This document shows, piece after piece, positions 17,499 through 25,916 of a DNA stretch of 64,000 nucleotides (positions are counted from its first letter, which is position 1; each line of letters starts with the position of its first letter). The position numbers and the translations under genes were made by a program. The notes below the pieces were generated by a model. The model was given only the letters and a program-made list of their open reading frames with translations. It did no database searches and was not told the DNA's origin. The stretch comes from Pseudosporangium ferrugineum. Lineage in GTDB: Bacteria; Actinomycetota; Actinomycetes; Mycobacteriales; Micromonosporaceae. The stretch is from positions 806,001 to 870,000 of the forward strand of contig NZ_PVZG01000001.1 of assembly GCF_003002065.1 (NCBI RefSeq). The letters are read 5' to 3'.

Positions 17499-19700
17499 AT
17501 GGCTACCTATCTCTATCGGCTCGGGCGGTTCAGTTACCGCCGCCGGGCGCTGGTCCTCACGATGTGGCTCGCCCTGATCGCGGCCCTCGGGGTGGGTGCC
17601 GCCACGTTGTCGGGACCGACCTCGGACGTCTTCAACGTGCCCGGCACGGAGGCCCAGCAGGCACAGGACCTGCTCACCGAGCGGTTCCCGCAGGCCGGGG
17701 CGGGAGGCGCGCAGGCACGGGTGGTCTTCGCCGCCCCGGCCGGTGAGAAGCTCACCGACGCCGGCAACCGCGCCGCCATCGGGCGCACGGTCGCCGGCCT
17801 GAAGGCCGGCGGGCAGGTCGTGGACGTCACCGACCCGCTGAAGGGCGGGATCAACCCGGCCGGGACGGTCGCGTACGCCCAGGTCTCGTACAAGGTCCAG
17901 GCGGTCGAGCTGACCGACGCCGACCGCGAGTCGCTGGCCCACGCCGCGCAGCTCGGGCGGGACGCGGGCCTGACCGTCGAGACCGGCGGCGACGCCCTCG
18001 AGGAGCAGGCCGAACAGGGCCTCGCCGAGGTGCTCGGCTTCCTCGTCGCCGCCGTGGTGCTGCTGATCACCTTCGGCTCGCTGGTCGCGGCGGGGCTCCC
18101 GCTGCTCACCGCGATCCTGGGCGTGGGCGCCGCGATGAGCGGCATCATGATCGTCTCCGGCTACACCGAGCTCAGCAGCAGCACGCCGACCCTGGCGCTG
18201 ATGCTCGGCCTCGCGGTGGCCATCGACTACGCGTTGTTCATCGTCTCCCGGTACCGGCACGAGATCGCGCGGGGGCGTACCGGCATCGAGGCGGCCGGGC
18301 AGGCGGTCGGCACGGCGGGCTCGGCGGTCACCTTCGCCGGCCTGACCGTGGTCATCGCGCTGTCCGCCCTGTCCGTGGTGAACATGCCCGTGCTGACCCA
18401 GATGGGCCTCGGCGCCGCGGGCGCCGTCGTCGTCGCCGTGCTCATCGCGCTCACCCTGCTCCCGGCGCTGCTCGGCTTCGCCGGGGCGCGGATCACCGGC
18501 AAGGGCAAGCGCAGCCGGGACCCGGAGGCCGAGGGCGCCCGCCCGACCGCCGGCCGCCGCTGGGCCGGGCTGGTCACCCGCCGGCCCGCGCTCACCCTGC
18601 TCGCCGGCACGCTCGGCCTGCTGGTGGTGGCGCTGCCGGCGCTGGACCTGCGGCTGGGCCTGCCGGGCGACAACATGCTGTCGCCCGAGACCACCCAGCG
18701 CAAGGCGTACGACCTGCTCACCGAGGGCTTCGGGCCGGGCTTCAACGGCCCGCTGATGATCGTGGTGGACGCCTCGGGCAGCAGCGACCCGAAGGCCGCC
18801 GCGGAGCAGGCCGCCGGGACGATCAAGAGCCTCAAGGACGTCGTCGCGGTCAGCCCGGCCGCCTTCAACCCGGCGGGCGACACGGCCATCCTGCAGGTCA
18901 TCCCGTCGAGCGCGCCGGACAGCCAGGCGACCACCGACCTGGTGCACGCGATCCGCGACCGGGACGCCGACGTGCGCGGCAGCACGGGTGCGGACCTCTC
19001 GGTCACCGGCCTCACCGCCGTCAACATCGACATGTCGGCGCGGATGGGCTCGGCGCTGGTGCCGTACCTGGCGGTCATCGTGGTGCTGGCGTTCCTGCTG
19101 CTGACGCTGCTGTTCCGCTCGCTGCTCGTGCCGATCAAGGCGATCGTGGGCTTCCTGCTCAGCGTCGGTGCCACGTTCGGTGCGGTGGTTGCGGTCTTCC
19201 AGTGGGGCTGGCTGGCCGACGTGCTCGGCGTCGAGCAGACCGGCCCGGTGGTCAGCCTGCTGCCGGTGATCCTCATCGGCATCGTGTTCGGCCTGGCGAT
19301 GGACTACGAGGTCTTCCTGGTCAGCCGGATGCGGGAGGAGCACGTGCACGGCGCGGCGCCGAAGGACGCGGTGGTCAACGGCTTCAGCCACAGCGCCCGG
19401 GTGGTCACCGCGGCGGCGATCATCATGATCAGCGTCTTCTCCGGCTTCATCCTCTCCCCCGAGTCGATCATCAAGTCGATCGGTTTCGCCCTCGCGGCGG
19501 CCATCCTCTTCGACGCGTTCGTGGTGCGGATGACGCTCGTACCGGCGGTGATGACGCTGCTGGGCCGCCGGGCCTGGGCGCTGCCCGCCTGGCTCGACCG
19601 GATCCTGCCGGACATCGACGTCGAGGGCGAGAAGCTGCGCCCCGAGGCCGAACCCGATACCGCGCCGGACGACGCCGAACTGGTCGGCGCCGGGCGATGA
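17499..19700 (+). CDS. MmpL/RND-family membrane transporter
   Basis: MMPL-family exporter of 733 residues, a proton-driven RND transporter moving lipids or hydrophobic compounds. Two repeats are visible, each an N-terminal helix, an extracytoplasmic domain and a cluster of five to six membrane helices (about residues 180-330 and 520-690). The characteristic acidic helix motifs are LALMLGLAVAIDYALFIVSR and GIVFGLAMDYEVFLVSR, each with an Asp-Tyr pair that carries protons in the family. The start follows a GGAG site. It is divergent from a two-component system and overlaps the next gene (ATGA). Lipid or drug export is the family expectation; the substrate is unknown. Confidence 0.93.
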   Translation: MATYLYRLGRFSYRRRALVLTMWLALIAALGVGAATLSGPTSDVFNVPGTEAQQAQDLLTERFPQAGAGGAQARVVFAAPAGEKLTDAGNRAAIGRTVAGLKAGGQVVDVTDPLKGGINPAGTVAYAQVSYKVQAVELTDADRESLAHAAQLGRDAGLTVETGGDALEEQAEQGLAEVLGFLVAAVVLLITFGSLVAAGLPLLTAILGVGAAMSGIMIVSGYTELSSSTPTLALMLGLAVAIDYALFIVSRYRHEIARGRTGIEAAGQAVGTAGSAVTFAGLTVVIALSALSVVNMPVLTQMGLGAAGAVVVAVLIALTLLPALLGFAGARITGKGKRSRDPEAEGARPTAGRRWAGLVTRRPALTLLAGTLGLLVVALPALDLRLGLPGDNMLSPETTQRKAYDLLTEGFGPGFNGPLMIVVDASGSSDPKAAAEQAAGTIKSLKDVVAVSPAAFNPAGDTAILQVIPSSAPDSQATTDLVHAIRDRDADVRGSTGADLSVTGLTAVNIDMSARMGSALVPYLAVIVVLAFLLLTLLFRSLLVPIKAIVGFLLSVGATFGAVVAVFQWGWLADVLGVEQTGPVVSLLPVILIGIVFGLAMDYEVFLVSRMREEHVHGAAPKDAVVNGFSHSARVVTAAAIIMISVFSGFILSPESIIKSIGFALAAAILFDAFVVRMTLVPAVMTLLGRRAWALPAWLDRILPDIDVEGEKLRPEAEPDTAPDDAELVGAGR

Positions 19701-21592
19701 GGCCCGCCGGGCCGCCGCCCGCAGCACGGCGGCGGCCCGGGCGGCCCCGGCCGGTACGCGAACTCCTGCTCGTCGCCGCGCTCTGGCTGATCTACAGCTC
19801 GGGCCGGTTCGCCGCCGACGGTCACGTCGCCGCGGCCATGGCGAACGCGGACCGGGTGTGGGACCTCGAACGGCTCCTGCGCCTGCCCGGCGAGCGCGGG
19901 GTGCAGGAGCTGCTCGGCACGGGACATCTCGTCGCCGCGGCCAACAGCTACTACGCGTTCGTGCACTTCCCCGCGACGGCGGCGCTGCTGCTCTGGGTGT
20001 ACCTGCGGCGCCCGGGGGCGTACCGGCGGGTGCGGACCACGTTCGCGCTGCTCACCGGGGCGGCGCTGGCCGTACATTTGATCTTCCCGCTGGCGCCGCC
20101 GCGGATGCTCGCGGGCACCGGCCTGGTCGACACCGGGCGCCGCTACGGCCCGGCGGTGTACGGCCCGCCGGACGCGGACGACCTGGCCAACCAGTACGCG
20201 GCGATGCCGTCCCTGCACGTCGGCTGGGCCCTGCTGGTGGCGCTGACCCTGATCGCGCTCACCCGCGGCCGACGGCGGGCGCTGTGGCTGCTGCATCCGG
20301 CGCTGACCCTGCTGGTCGTGGTGGGCACCGCCAACCACTACTGGCTCGACGCGCTCGTCGCGGTCGCGCTGGTGGCCGCCGCCGGGGCGGCGACCGGCCT
20401 GGCCCGCGCCGGACGCACCCGCCCCCACTACCCTGGTCGGGTGGCTTCGGTGCGGGAGACGGTGGCTGCCGTGCTGAGCGGCCGGATCGGGTACGAGGAC
20501 GGCCTCGACCGACTCACCGTGGCCCCCGCCACCGAGGTGGACCCGGTGCTGACCGCGGCCCTGTTCGACGCGTCCGCGCGGCTGTTCCGCGACGGGTGGC
20601 AGCCGGCCGAGCTGCACCGGGTCGTCGCCCGCCGGGGCGATCCCGCGCAGGCGCACCTGATCACCGACGCGGTGGCCGCGTACCTGCGGGGCTTCAAGCC
20701 GCGGGCGGTCGATCCCCGCTGGCTGGCCCAGGCCGGCGAGCTGGACGCCCGGGTCTGGTGGGGCACCGACGACGAGTACGCCGGCCAGGTCACGCGGCGC
20801 CGGCGCACCGACCGCATCGCCCTGATCGACGCGTTCCTGGGCGCCCTGCGGGTGCTGGCCTCGCTGCCCCCGATCGAGGTGCTGGTGCCGCCGCCGGGGC
20901 GGGTGGCCCGCACCCACCGGGCCGCCGGCAACGAGGCGATGCTCCACCGGGTGCGCGCGCTGCTGGCGAAGGCCGAGGCGACGACGTTCCCCGCCGAGGC
21001 GGAGGCGTTCAGCGCGAAGGCCCAGGAGCTGATCTCCCGGCACAGCCTGGACGAGGCGCTGGTCGGGGCCGGGGACACCGCGGTCACGCCGTACGCCCGC
21101 CGGCTCGGGGTGGACCACCCGTACGAGAGCGAGAAGGCGTCCCTGCTCGACGCCGTGGCCCGGGCCAACCGCTGCCAGGTCGTCTGGTCGCCGGAGTTCG
21201 GCTTCGCCACGGTGTTCGGCTTCGACGCCGACATCGACGCCGTCGATCTGCTGCACGCCTCCCTGCTGGTGCAGGCCCACCGGGCGATGGCGCGGGCCGA
21301 ACCGCCGGGCGGCAAGGCCGGGCGGGCGCGGCTCAAGACCTTCCGGCAGTCCTTCCTGATCGGGTACGCGGTGCGCATCGGCGAACGCCTCGCGGCGGCC
21401 GACCGGGCCGCCCTGGCCGGGGCGGAGGACGCCGCCGCGCTGCTGCCCGTGCTGGCGTCCCGCGAGACGCAGGTGCGCGAGGCACGGGAGCGGGCGTTCC
21501 CCCGGACGGTGCGGGGCCGCGGCTTCAAGGTCGACAGCGAGGAGGGCTGGGAGTCGGGGCGTACGGCCGCCGACCGCGCGACCCTGCACTGA
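19697..21592 (+). CDS. PAP2-family membrane protein fused to DUF2786 protein
   Basis: One uninterrupted frame of 631 residues joining two parts usually seen apart. Residues 1-~245 are a PAP2/inositolphosphotransferase-like membrane domain: about six helices, the AMPSLHVGWALL motif and the NHYWLDALVAV motif that supply the two catalytic histidines for lipid phosphate chemistry. From about residue 249 comes a soluble actinobacterial protein whose C-terminal half is a DUF2786 domain (RVRALLAKAEATTFPAEAEA). No stop separates them. GTG 20441 lies six bases after a TACCCT box and could be a leaderless start for the second half alone. The start ATG overlaps the MmpL stop. The PAP2 fold is clear; the function of DUF2786 is unknown. 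Confidence 0.82.
   Translation: MRPAGPPPAARRRPGRPRPVRELLLVAALWLIYSSGRFAADGHVAAAMANADRVWDLERLLRLPGERGVQELLGTGHLVAAANSYYAFVHFPATAALLLWVYLRRPGAYRRVRTTFALLTGAALAVHLIFPLAPPRMLAGTGLVDTGRRYGPAVYGPPDADDLANQYAAMPSLHVGWALLVALTLIALTRGRRRALWLLHPALTLLVVVGTANHYWLDALVAVALVAAAGAATGLARAGRTRPHYPGRVASVRETVAAVLSGRIGYEDGLDRLTVAPATEVDPVLTAALFDASARLFRDGWQPAELHRVVARRGDPAQAHLITDAVAAYLRGFKPRAVDPRWLAQAGELDARVWWGTDDEYAGQVTRRRRTDRIALIDAFLGALRVLASLPPIEVLVPPPGRVARTHRAAGNEAMLHRVRALLAKAEATTFPAEAEAFSAKAQELISRHSLDEALVGAGDTAVTPYARRLGVDHPYESEKASLLDAVARANRCQVVWSPEFGFATVFGFDADIDAVDLLHASLLVQAHRAMARAEPPGGKAGRARLKTFRQSFLIGYAVRIGERLAAADRAALAGAEDAAALLPVLASRETQVREARERAFPRTVRGRGFKVDSEEGWESGRTAADRATLH
20429..20443 (+). promoter_or_regulatory. 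Possible internal leaderless promoter for the DUF2786 half
   Basis: TACCCT at 20429-20434 is followed by six bases and an in-frame GTG at 20441, exactly at the domain junction of the fused gene. The spacing matches the leaderless pattern seen for many other genes in this window. If used, it would express the DUF2786 protein without the membrane domain. Confidence 0.35.
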
Positions 21593-21605
21593 GCCTCACG
21601 GACAG

Positions 21606-21639
21606 TATGATCTTGACTCCACTGTGTATGGTGACCAGG
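21606..21639 (+). promoter_or_regulatory. Promoter of the EACC1-caspase unit
   Basis: The short gap after the DUF2786 stop is AT-richer than its surroundings. It holds TATGAT (21606-21611), TTGACT (21613-21618) and TATGGT (21627-21632). TATGGT is seven bases before GTG 21640, the leaderless spacing found elsewhere here; TATGAT could drive a short leader instead. Confidence 0.5.
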
Positions 21640-22020
21640 GTGGAGACGACAACCGTGGCACGCATCACCGTGGTGGCCGGTGACCCGGCCGCCTCCGACG
21701 AGGCCGCTCAGCGGCTGCTCAAGGAGCTGCACGGGGTGGCCGAGATCATCGCCGTCGAGCAGGCGACCGTCCCGGGCGCGGCGGACGGGCGCAGCGTGGA
21801 CGCCCTCGCCGTCGGCACCCTCCTGCTCACCCTCGCCGCCACCCCCGAGGTGCTCGGCGGGGTCCTGACCTACCTCATGGACTGGCGGCGCCGGCCCGGC
21901 AACAACCGCGGCACGCTGCGGTTCCGGATGGGCGACCGGGAACTGGAGATCACCGACCCGACGCCCGCCGAGCGCAAGAAGCTCATCGACGCGTTCGTCA
22001 GGGAGTTGAGGCGACGCTGA
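21640..22020 (+). CDS. EACC1-type effector-associated small protein
   Basis: Small protein of about 126 residues that I recognise as the effector-associated constant component EACC1. The pattern is an N-terminal strand (ARITVVAG), a central hydrophobic helix (VGTLLLTLAATPEVLGGVL), an Arg-rich turn (DWRRRPGNNRG) and a short strand/helix end (LRFRMGDRELEITD). EACC1 genes are found beside caspase-like or other effector genes in actinobacterial conflict systems, where they are thought to couple the effector to its partner; their biochemistry is unknown. The start is uncertain: GTG 21640 fits a leaderless promoter, and GTG 21655 has a GGAG site nine bases upstream. It overlaps the next gene, a membrane caspase, by four bases. 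Confidence 0.75.
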   Translation: METTTVARITVVAGDPAASDEAAQRLLKELHGVAEIIAVEQATVPGAADGRSVDALAVGTLLLTLAATPEVLGGVLTYLMDWRRRPGNNRGTLRFRMGDRELEITDPTPAERKKLIDAFVRELRRR

Positions 22021-24608
22021 CCCACCGACATGCGCTGATCATCGCCACGGAGCACTACGACGATCCCGCGTTCACCCAGCTGCCCGGCACCACCCGCGAC
22101 GCCGAGGAGCTGCGGCAGGTTCTCGGCGATCCGCACGTCGGCGACTTCGACGTCGACGTGCTCCGGGACCCCGACGTCCTCACCGCCGGTCGGCAGATCA
22201 AGGAGTTCTTCTCCAGCTCGGCGCCGGACGACATCCTGCTGCTCTACGTCGCCGGGCACGGCGTCCGCAACGACGAGGGCAACCTCTACTTCGCGGTCAC
22301 CGACACGGACCCCGGCCTGCTGTTCGTGACGGCGCTGGCCGCCAAGGACCTGAGCCACGAGATCGAGATGAGCCCCGCCCGCCGGGTCGTGGTGCTGCTC
22401 GACTGCTGCTACGCCGGCGCCTTCGCCGACCGCCGGAACCTCGACCACGCCGCCCCGCGCCCCGCGCCGCGGACCTCCCCGGCGAGCTCCGCGGGCGACG
22501 CCGCGGCCCAGGCCTTCACCCTGCCGCCCGCCGACGACGCGCACGTCCGCGGCCAGGTGATCATCGCCGCCGCCACCTCCATCCAGCAGGCCGTCGAGGG
22601 CCGCACCGGCGGGCTGTTCACCCGGTGCGTCGTGCACGGGCTGCGGACCGGCGAGGCCGACCTCAACCACGACGGCGAGGTCGACGCCCACGAACTGCAC
22701 CTCTACGTGGACGCGCGGATGCGGCGGCTCGGGGCCGGGGTGGAGCAGCATCCGTCGTACTCGGTCCACCAGCTGGAGGGGATGCTGCGCATCGCGCACC
22801 GCGCCACCGCCACGGCCCCGCCGCGGACGCTCCTGCCGCCCCGGGCCACGCCGCCCCCGCCACCGGCCGAGGACCGGACGGCCGAGGACCTGCCGCCGCC
22901 GGCCCGCGGGGACCCGGGCCGCCGGCCCCTGTCCCGGGCCCTGCTGCTCGCCGCCGCCCTGCTCCTGCCCGGCTGTGGCATCCAGTCGGACAGTCCCCTC
23001 GCCGACGGCGGCTGCCCGGCGCCGGCGCACCTGCGGGTCGCCGCGGCACCGGCCGGGTTGGGGGCGTACCGGCAGCTGGCCACGGCGTTCGAGGACTGGG
23101 TCGCCGCCCAGCGCCACGGCTGCCGCTCCGCCGACCTGTACGTCTACCCCGTCGGCGCCCAGGAGATGGCCGACGGGCTGCGCCGCGGCTGGGGGCAGGA
23201 GGCGGACGGGCGGGCGTACCTGCGCGACGTCGGCCCGCATCCGGACGTGTGGCTGCCCGGCGCCGCGACCGACCTGCCGGCCCTCAGCGGTCCCGCCGCA
23301 CGGCTCGTCGCGAGCGCGGAGGAGGTCGCCCGCACGCCGATCGTGCTCGGCGTGCCGGTCCGGGCCGGGCTCCCCGAGGACCGGCGGCCGGCGACGCGGA
23401 CCTGGACCGAGCTGTTCGCCGAGACCGCCGGCCGCGGCGGGGTGGTCCGCGGCGACCCCCGCGTCTCGCCGATCGCCCGGATGGCCACCGCGAAGCTCTA
23501 CAACGACGGCGCGATCGACCCGGCCGCCGCGCGGACCCGCTACGAGCAGCACCTTGAACAGGCCCTCGACGCGGGCGGGTATCCGGTCGGGGACGAGGCC
23601 GGGCTGCTCTGCCGGCAGGGCCTGCTACGGGGGCGTACCGCGGTCGTGGTCACCGAGCAGGAGCTGGTGCGGTTCAACCGCGGCGACGCGCTAGGCGACT
23701 CCTGCCCGGAGGCCGTCACGCCCCGCGGCGGTGACCGGCTGGCGGCGTACTACCCCTCCGACACGCCGGCCGTCCGGCAGCTGGTCGTCACCCTCACGTG
23801 GGAACGCGACGTGCAGGCGGGCACGACGGCGGCGTACGCGCGCTGGTTCGCCCGGTGGCTGCACACCGACCCCGGGCGCGCGGCGCTGGTCGCCATCGGG
23901 CTGCGGCCGTGGGCGTACGACCCCGTCACGCCGATCAGCGGCGAGTACGGCGCCCTCCCCGGCTGGCCCTTCTCCCGGGTGGTGCAGCCCGAACCCGACG
24001 CGTTCGTCCGGCGCGACGTGGACGCGGTCTACGCCCGGGCGCGGCGGCCGGCGCACTTCCTGGTGGCGCTGGACGCGTCCGGGTCGATGAACACGGTCAC
24101 GGCCGACCCCACCCGTACCCGATGGGAGGTCGCGGTCGCCGCGGTCGAACAGGCCGTCACCCATCTCGGCGGCCGGGACCGGTTCGGCCTGCTCACCTTC
24201 GCCGGCGCCGGCGGCAGCACCCGCGAGCTGCTGCGACCGGGACCGCCGGGGCGGGACCCGGTCGGCGCGGTCCGGCGGGCAACGGCCGGCATCCGGCCCG
24301 GCGGCGGCACCCCGCTGCACGAGGCGGTCCGGCACGGCGCCGCCGCGCTGCGGGCCGGCCCCGGCGCGGGCGACCCCCGGCGCACGCTGGTGGTGCTGAC
24401 CGACGGCAAGAACACCGGCGCCCAGCCGCGCCCGGCCGCCGCCGAGACCGCCGGGGTCCGCGTCGTCGTCATCGCGGTCGGCGACGTGACCTGCGCCGAC
24501 GGGAGCCTGCGACGGCTCACCGCGGACACCGGCGGCAGTTGCTTCGACGCCGGCCTGGGCTCGCTCGAGCCGGTGCTCACCCGGGTCTTCCGGGCGATCT
24601 GGGGATAG
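22017..24608 (+). CDS. Membrane caspase-like protease with outward solute-binding and VWA domains
   Basis: Predicted 863-residue effector. Residues 1-~250 are a caspase-family (C14) domain with catalytic His81 (VAGHGVRND) and Cys131 (LLDCCYAG), followed by an EF-hand-like loop DLNHDGEVDAHE. A Pro-rich linker and one hydrophobic segment (~303-320, ending in the lipobox-like LLPGC) lead to a periplasmic-binding-protein-like domain (~330-660) and a C-terminal VWA domain with a complete MIDAS site (DASGS at 686, then GGGTP and VLTDG). The topology would put the protease inside and the sensor domains outside. No ATG, GTG or TTG fits the 5' end. CTG 22017, overlapping the EACC1 stop and five bases after GAGG, is the likely start. 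A coupled EACC1 gene and a following binding-protein gene suggest a ligand-triggered death or defence system (inference). Confidence 0.82.
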   Translation: MTHRHALIIATEHYDDPAFTQLPGTTRDAEELRQVLGDPHVGDFDVDVLRDPDVLTAGRQIKEFFSSSAPDDILLLYVAGHGVRNDEGNLYFAVTDTDPGLLFVTALAAKDLSHEIEMSPARRVVVLLDCCYAGAFADRRNLDHAAPRPAPRTSPASSAGDAAAQAFTLPPADDAHVRGQVIIAAATSIQQAVEGRTGGLFTRCVVHGLRTGEADLNHDGEVDAHELHLYVDARMRRLGAGVEQHPSYSVHQLEGMLRIAHRATATAPPRTLLPPRATPPPPPAEDRTAEDLPPPARGDPGRRPLSRALLLAAALLLPGCGIQSDSPLADGGCPAPAHLRVAAAPAGLGAYRQLATAFEDWVAAQRHGCRSADLYVYPVGAQEMADGLRRGWGQEADGRAYLRDVGPHPDVWLPGAATDLPALSGPAARLVASAEEVARTPIVLGVPVRAGLPEDRRPATRTWTELFAETAGRGGVVRGDPRVSPIARMATAKLYNDGAIDPAAARTRYEQHLEQALDAGGYPVGDEAGLLCRQGLLRGRTAVVVTEQELVRFNRGDALGDSCPEAVTPRGGDRLAAYYPSDTPAVRQLVVTLTWERDVQAGTTAAYARWFARWLHTDPGRAALVAIGLRPWAYDPVTPISGEYGALPGWPFSRVVQPEPDAFVRRDVDAVYARARRPAHFLVALDASGSMNTVTADPTRTRWEVAVAAVEQAVTHLGGRDRFGLLTFAGAGGSTRELLRPGPPGRDPVGAVRRATAGIRPGGGTPLHEAVRHGAAALRAGPGAGDPRRTLVVLTDGKNTGAQPRPAAAETAGVRVVVIAVGDVTCADGSLRRLTADTGGSCFDAGLGSLEPVLTRVFRAIWG

Positions 24609-24616
24609 GAGGACCC

Positions 24617-25891
24617 GTGCGGGTACGCGGCAAGCCGTGGTGGCTCTTCGCCGCCGGCAACCTGACCGGCGCCGCCGTGGCGGCGGCGCTGTTCCTGGTC
24701 GGGCCCCTCGCCGGGCCGCCGGAACTGGAACCGGGCGAGCTCGTGATCCTCAGCGGCCAGGACGACAGCACCGGCGGCCAGCGGCAGCAGCTGATCAACC
24801 TGTGGAACGACAGCCACCCGCGCAACCGCGCCCGGATCGTCAGCGTGCCGCAGGCCGCCGACGGGCAGTGGATCGAGATGGCGAGCCGCGCCGAGGACGG
24901 CGACACCGACATCTTCAACCTCGACGTGGCGTGGACGGCGTACTTCGCCGACCCGCCCTCCGGCCGCCGGCTGATCCGCCCGATCGACGAGTCGCTGCTG
25001 GCCGAGGAGCCGGGGCGGGCGTTCATGGCCAAGCCGCTGGAGACCTGCCGGTACGCCGGCAAGCTGTGGGGCCTGCCCTTCAACACCGACGCCGGCCTGC
25101 TCTACTACCGCACCGACCAGGGGCTGAAGCCGCCGTTCGACTGGGCGGCCATCGAGCGCGGTGCCGGGCGCGCGGGGTTCGAGGCCGCGTACACCGGCCA
25201 GCTCGCCGGCTACGAGGGGCTGACCGTCAACACCCTGGAGGCGGTCTGGGCCGCCGGCGGCCGGCTCGACGTCGCCGCCGACGGCCGGGTCACCCTCGAT
25301 CTCGACCGGTGGGACGAGGCGATGCGCCGGCTGACCCCGCGCCGCACCGGGCCGCCGGTGGTGCTCCCCCGGTCGACCACGTTCGACGAGACCGGCAGCC
25401 GCGGGGCGTTCCAGGACGGGCGGGTGCTGTTCATGCGCAACTGGCCGGTCGCGTACCGTGCGATGACGGCCGGCGACGAACCCGGGCCCGCCCGGCCCCC
25501 GGTGAAGTTCTCCGTGGCGAAGCTGCCCGGGCCGAGCGTGCTGGGCGGGCAGAACCTTGCGATCTCCGAGCGCACCCGCAAGCCCCGGGCGGCGCAGGCG
25601 CTCATCGAGTTCCTGACCAACGACCAGAGCCAGCGCGCGCTCTTCGACCCGGGCGGTTTCGCCGCGACCCGCGCCGCCGTCTACGAGGACGAGACCATCA
25701 AGCAGAAATATCCGTACGCGTCCCTGCTGCGCGAGGCGGTCGACACGGCCCGGCTGCGCCCGGTGTCCCCCAACTACGTGGCCTTCAGCAAGCGGCTGCA
25801 CCAGCTCGTCTCGGAGGTCCTCACCGGACGGCAGAAGCAGCTGCCCCGCGACCTCGCCGACCGGCTCACGCAGGCCCTGCGGGGCAGGTAG
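24617..25891 (+). CDS. Membrane-anchored ABC-type solute-binding protein without transporter
   Basis: Family 1 extracellular solute-binding protein of 424 residues, sugar-binding type. Residues ~7-28 form an uncleaved hydrophobic anchor; there is no lipobox cysteine. Typical segments are VILSGQDDSTGG at the first strand, TDIFNLDVAWTAYFA, LWGLPFNTDAGLLYYR, and a C-terminal LIEFLTNDQSQ helix. GTG 24617 follows an AGGAGG site and lies eight bases after the caspase stop, so it is in the same operon. No permease or ATPase gene is nearby, so it probably works as a receptor for the EACC1-caspase system rather than in uptake (inference). Confidence 0.85.
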   Translation: MRVRGKPWWLFAAGNLTGAAVAAALFLVGPLAGPPELEPGELVILSGQDDSTGGQRQQLINLWNDSHPRNRARIVSVPQAADGQWIEMASRAEDGDTDIFNLDVAWTAYFADPPSGRRLIRPIDESLLAEEPGRAFMAKPLETCRYAGKLWGLPFNTDAGLLYYRTDQGLKPPFDWAAIERGAGRAGFEAAYTGQLAGYEGLTVNTLEAVWAAGGRLDVAADGRVTLDLDRWDEAMRRLTPRRTGPPVVLPRSTTFDETGSRGAFQDGRVLFMRNWPVAYRAMTAGDEPGPARPPVKFSVAKLPGPSVLGGQNLAISERTRKPRAAQALIEFLTNDQSQRALFDPGGFAATRAAVYEDETIKQKYPYASLLREAVDTARLRPVSPNYVAFSKRLHQLVSEVLTGRQKQLPRDLADRLTQALRGR

Positions 25892-25903
25892 CTCCGCAGG
25901 GCC
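25873..25903. terminator. Bidirectional hairpin between convergent genes
   Basis: A perfect 10-bp stem (GGCCCTGCGG at 25873-25882, CCGCAGGGCC at 25894-25903) with an 11-base loop spans the stop codon of the solute-binding gene and ends 14 bases before the 3' end of the convergent M1 peptidase gene. It can serve both transcripts. Confidence 0.75.
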
Positions 25904-25916
25904 CGCGGGCGGGCGG

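Noticed and set aside
17328-19727. Upstream extension of the histidine kinase frame to 1214 codons
   Set aside because: The extension runs antisense through the whole MmpL gene and is low-complexity; the kinase begins naturally at 17327.
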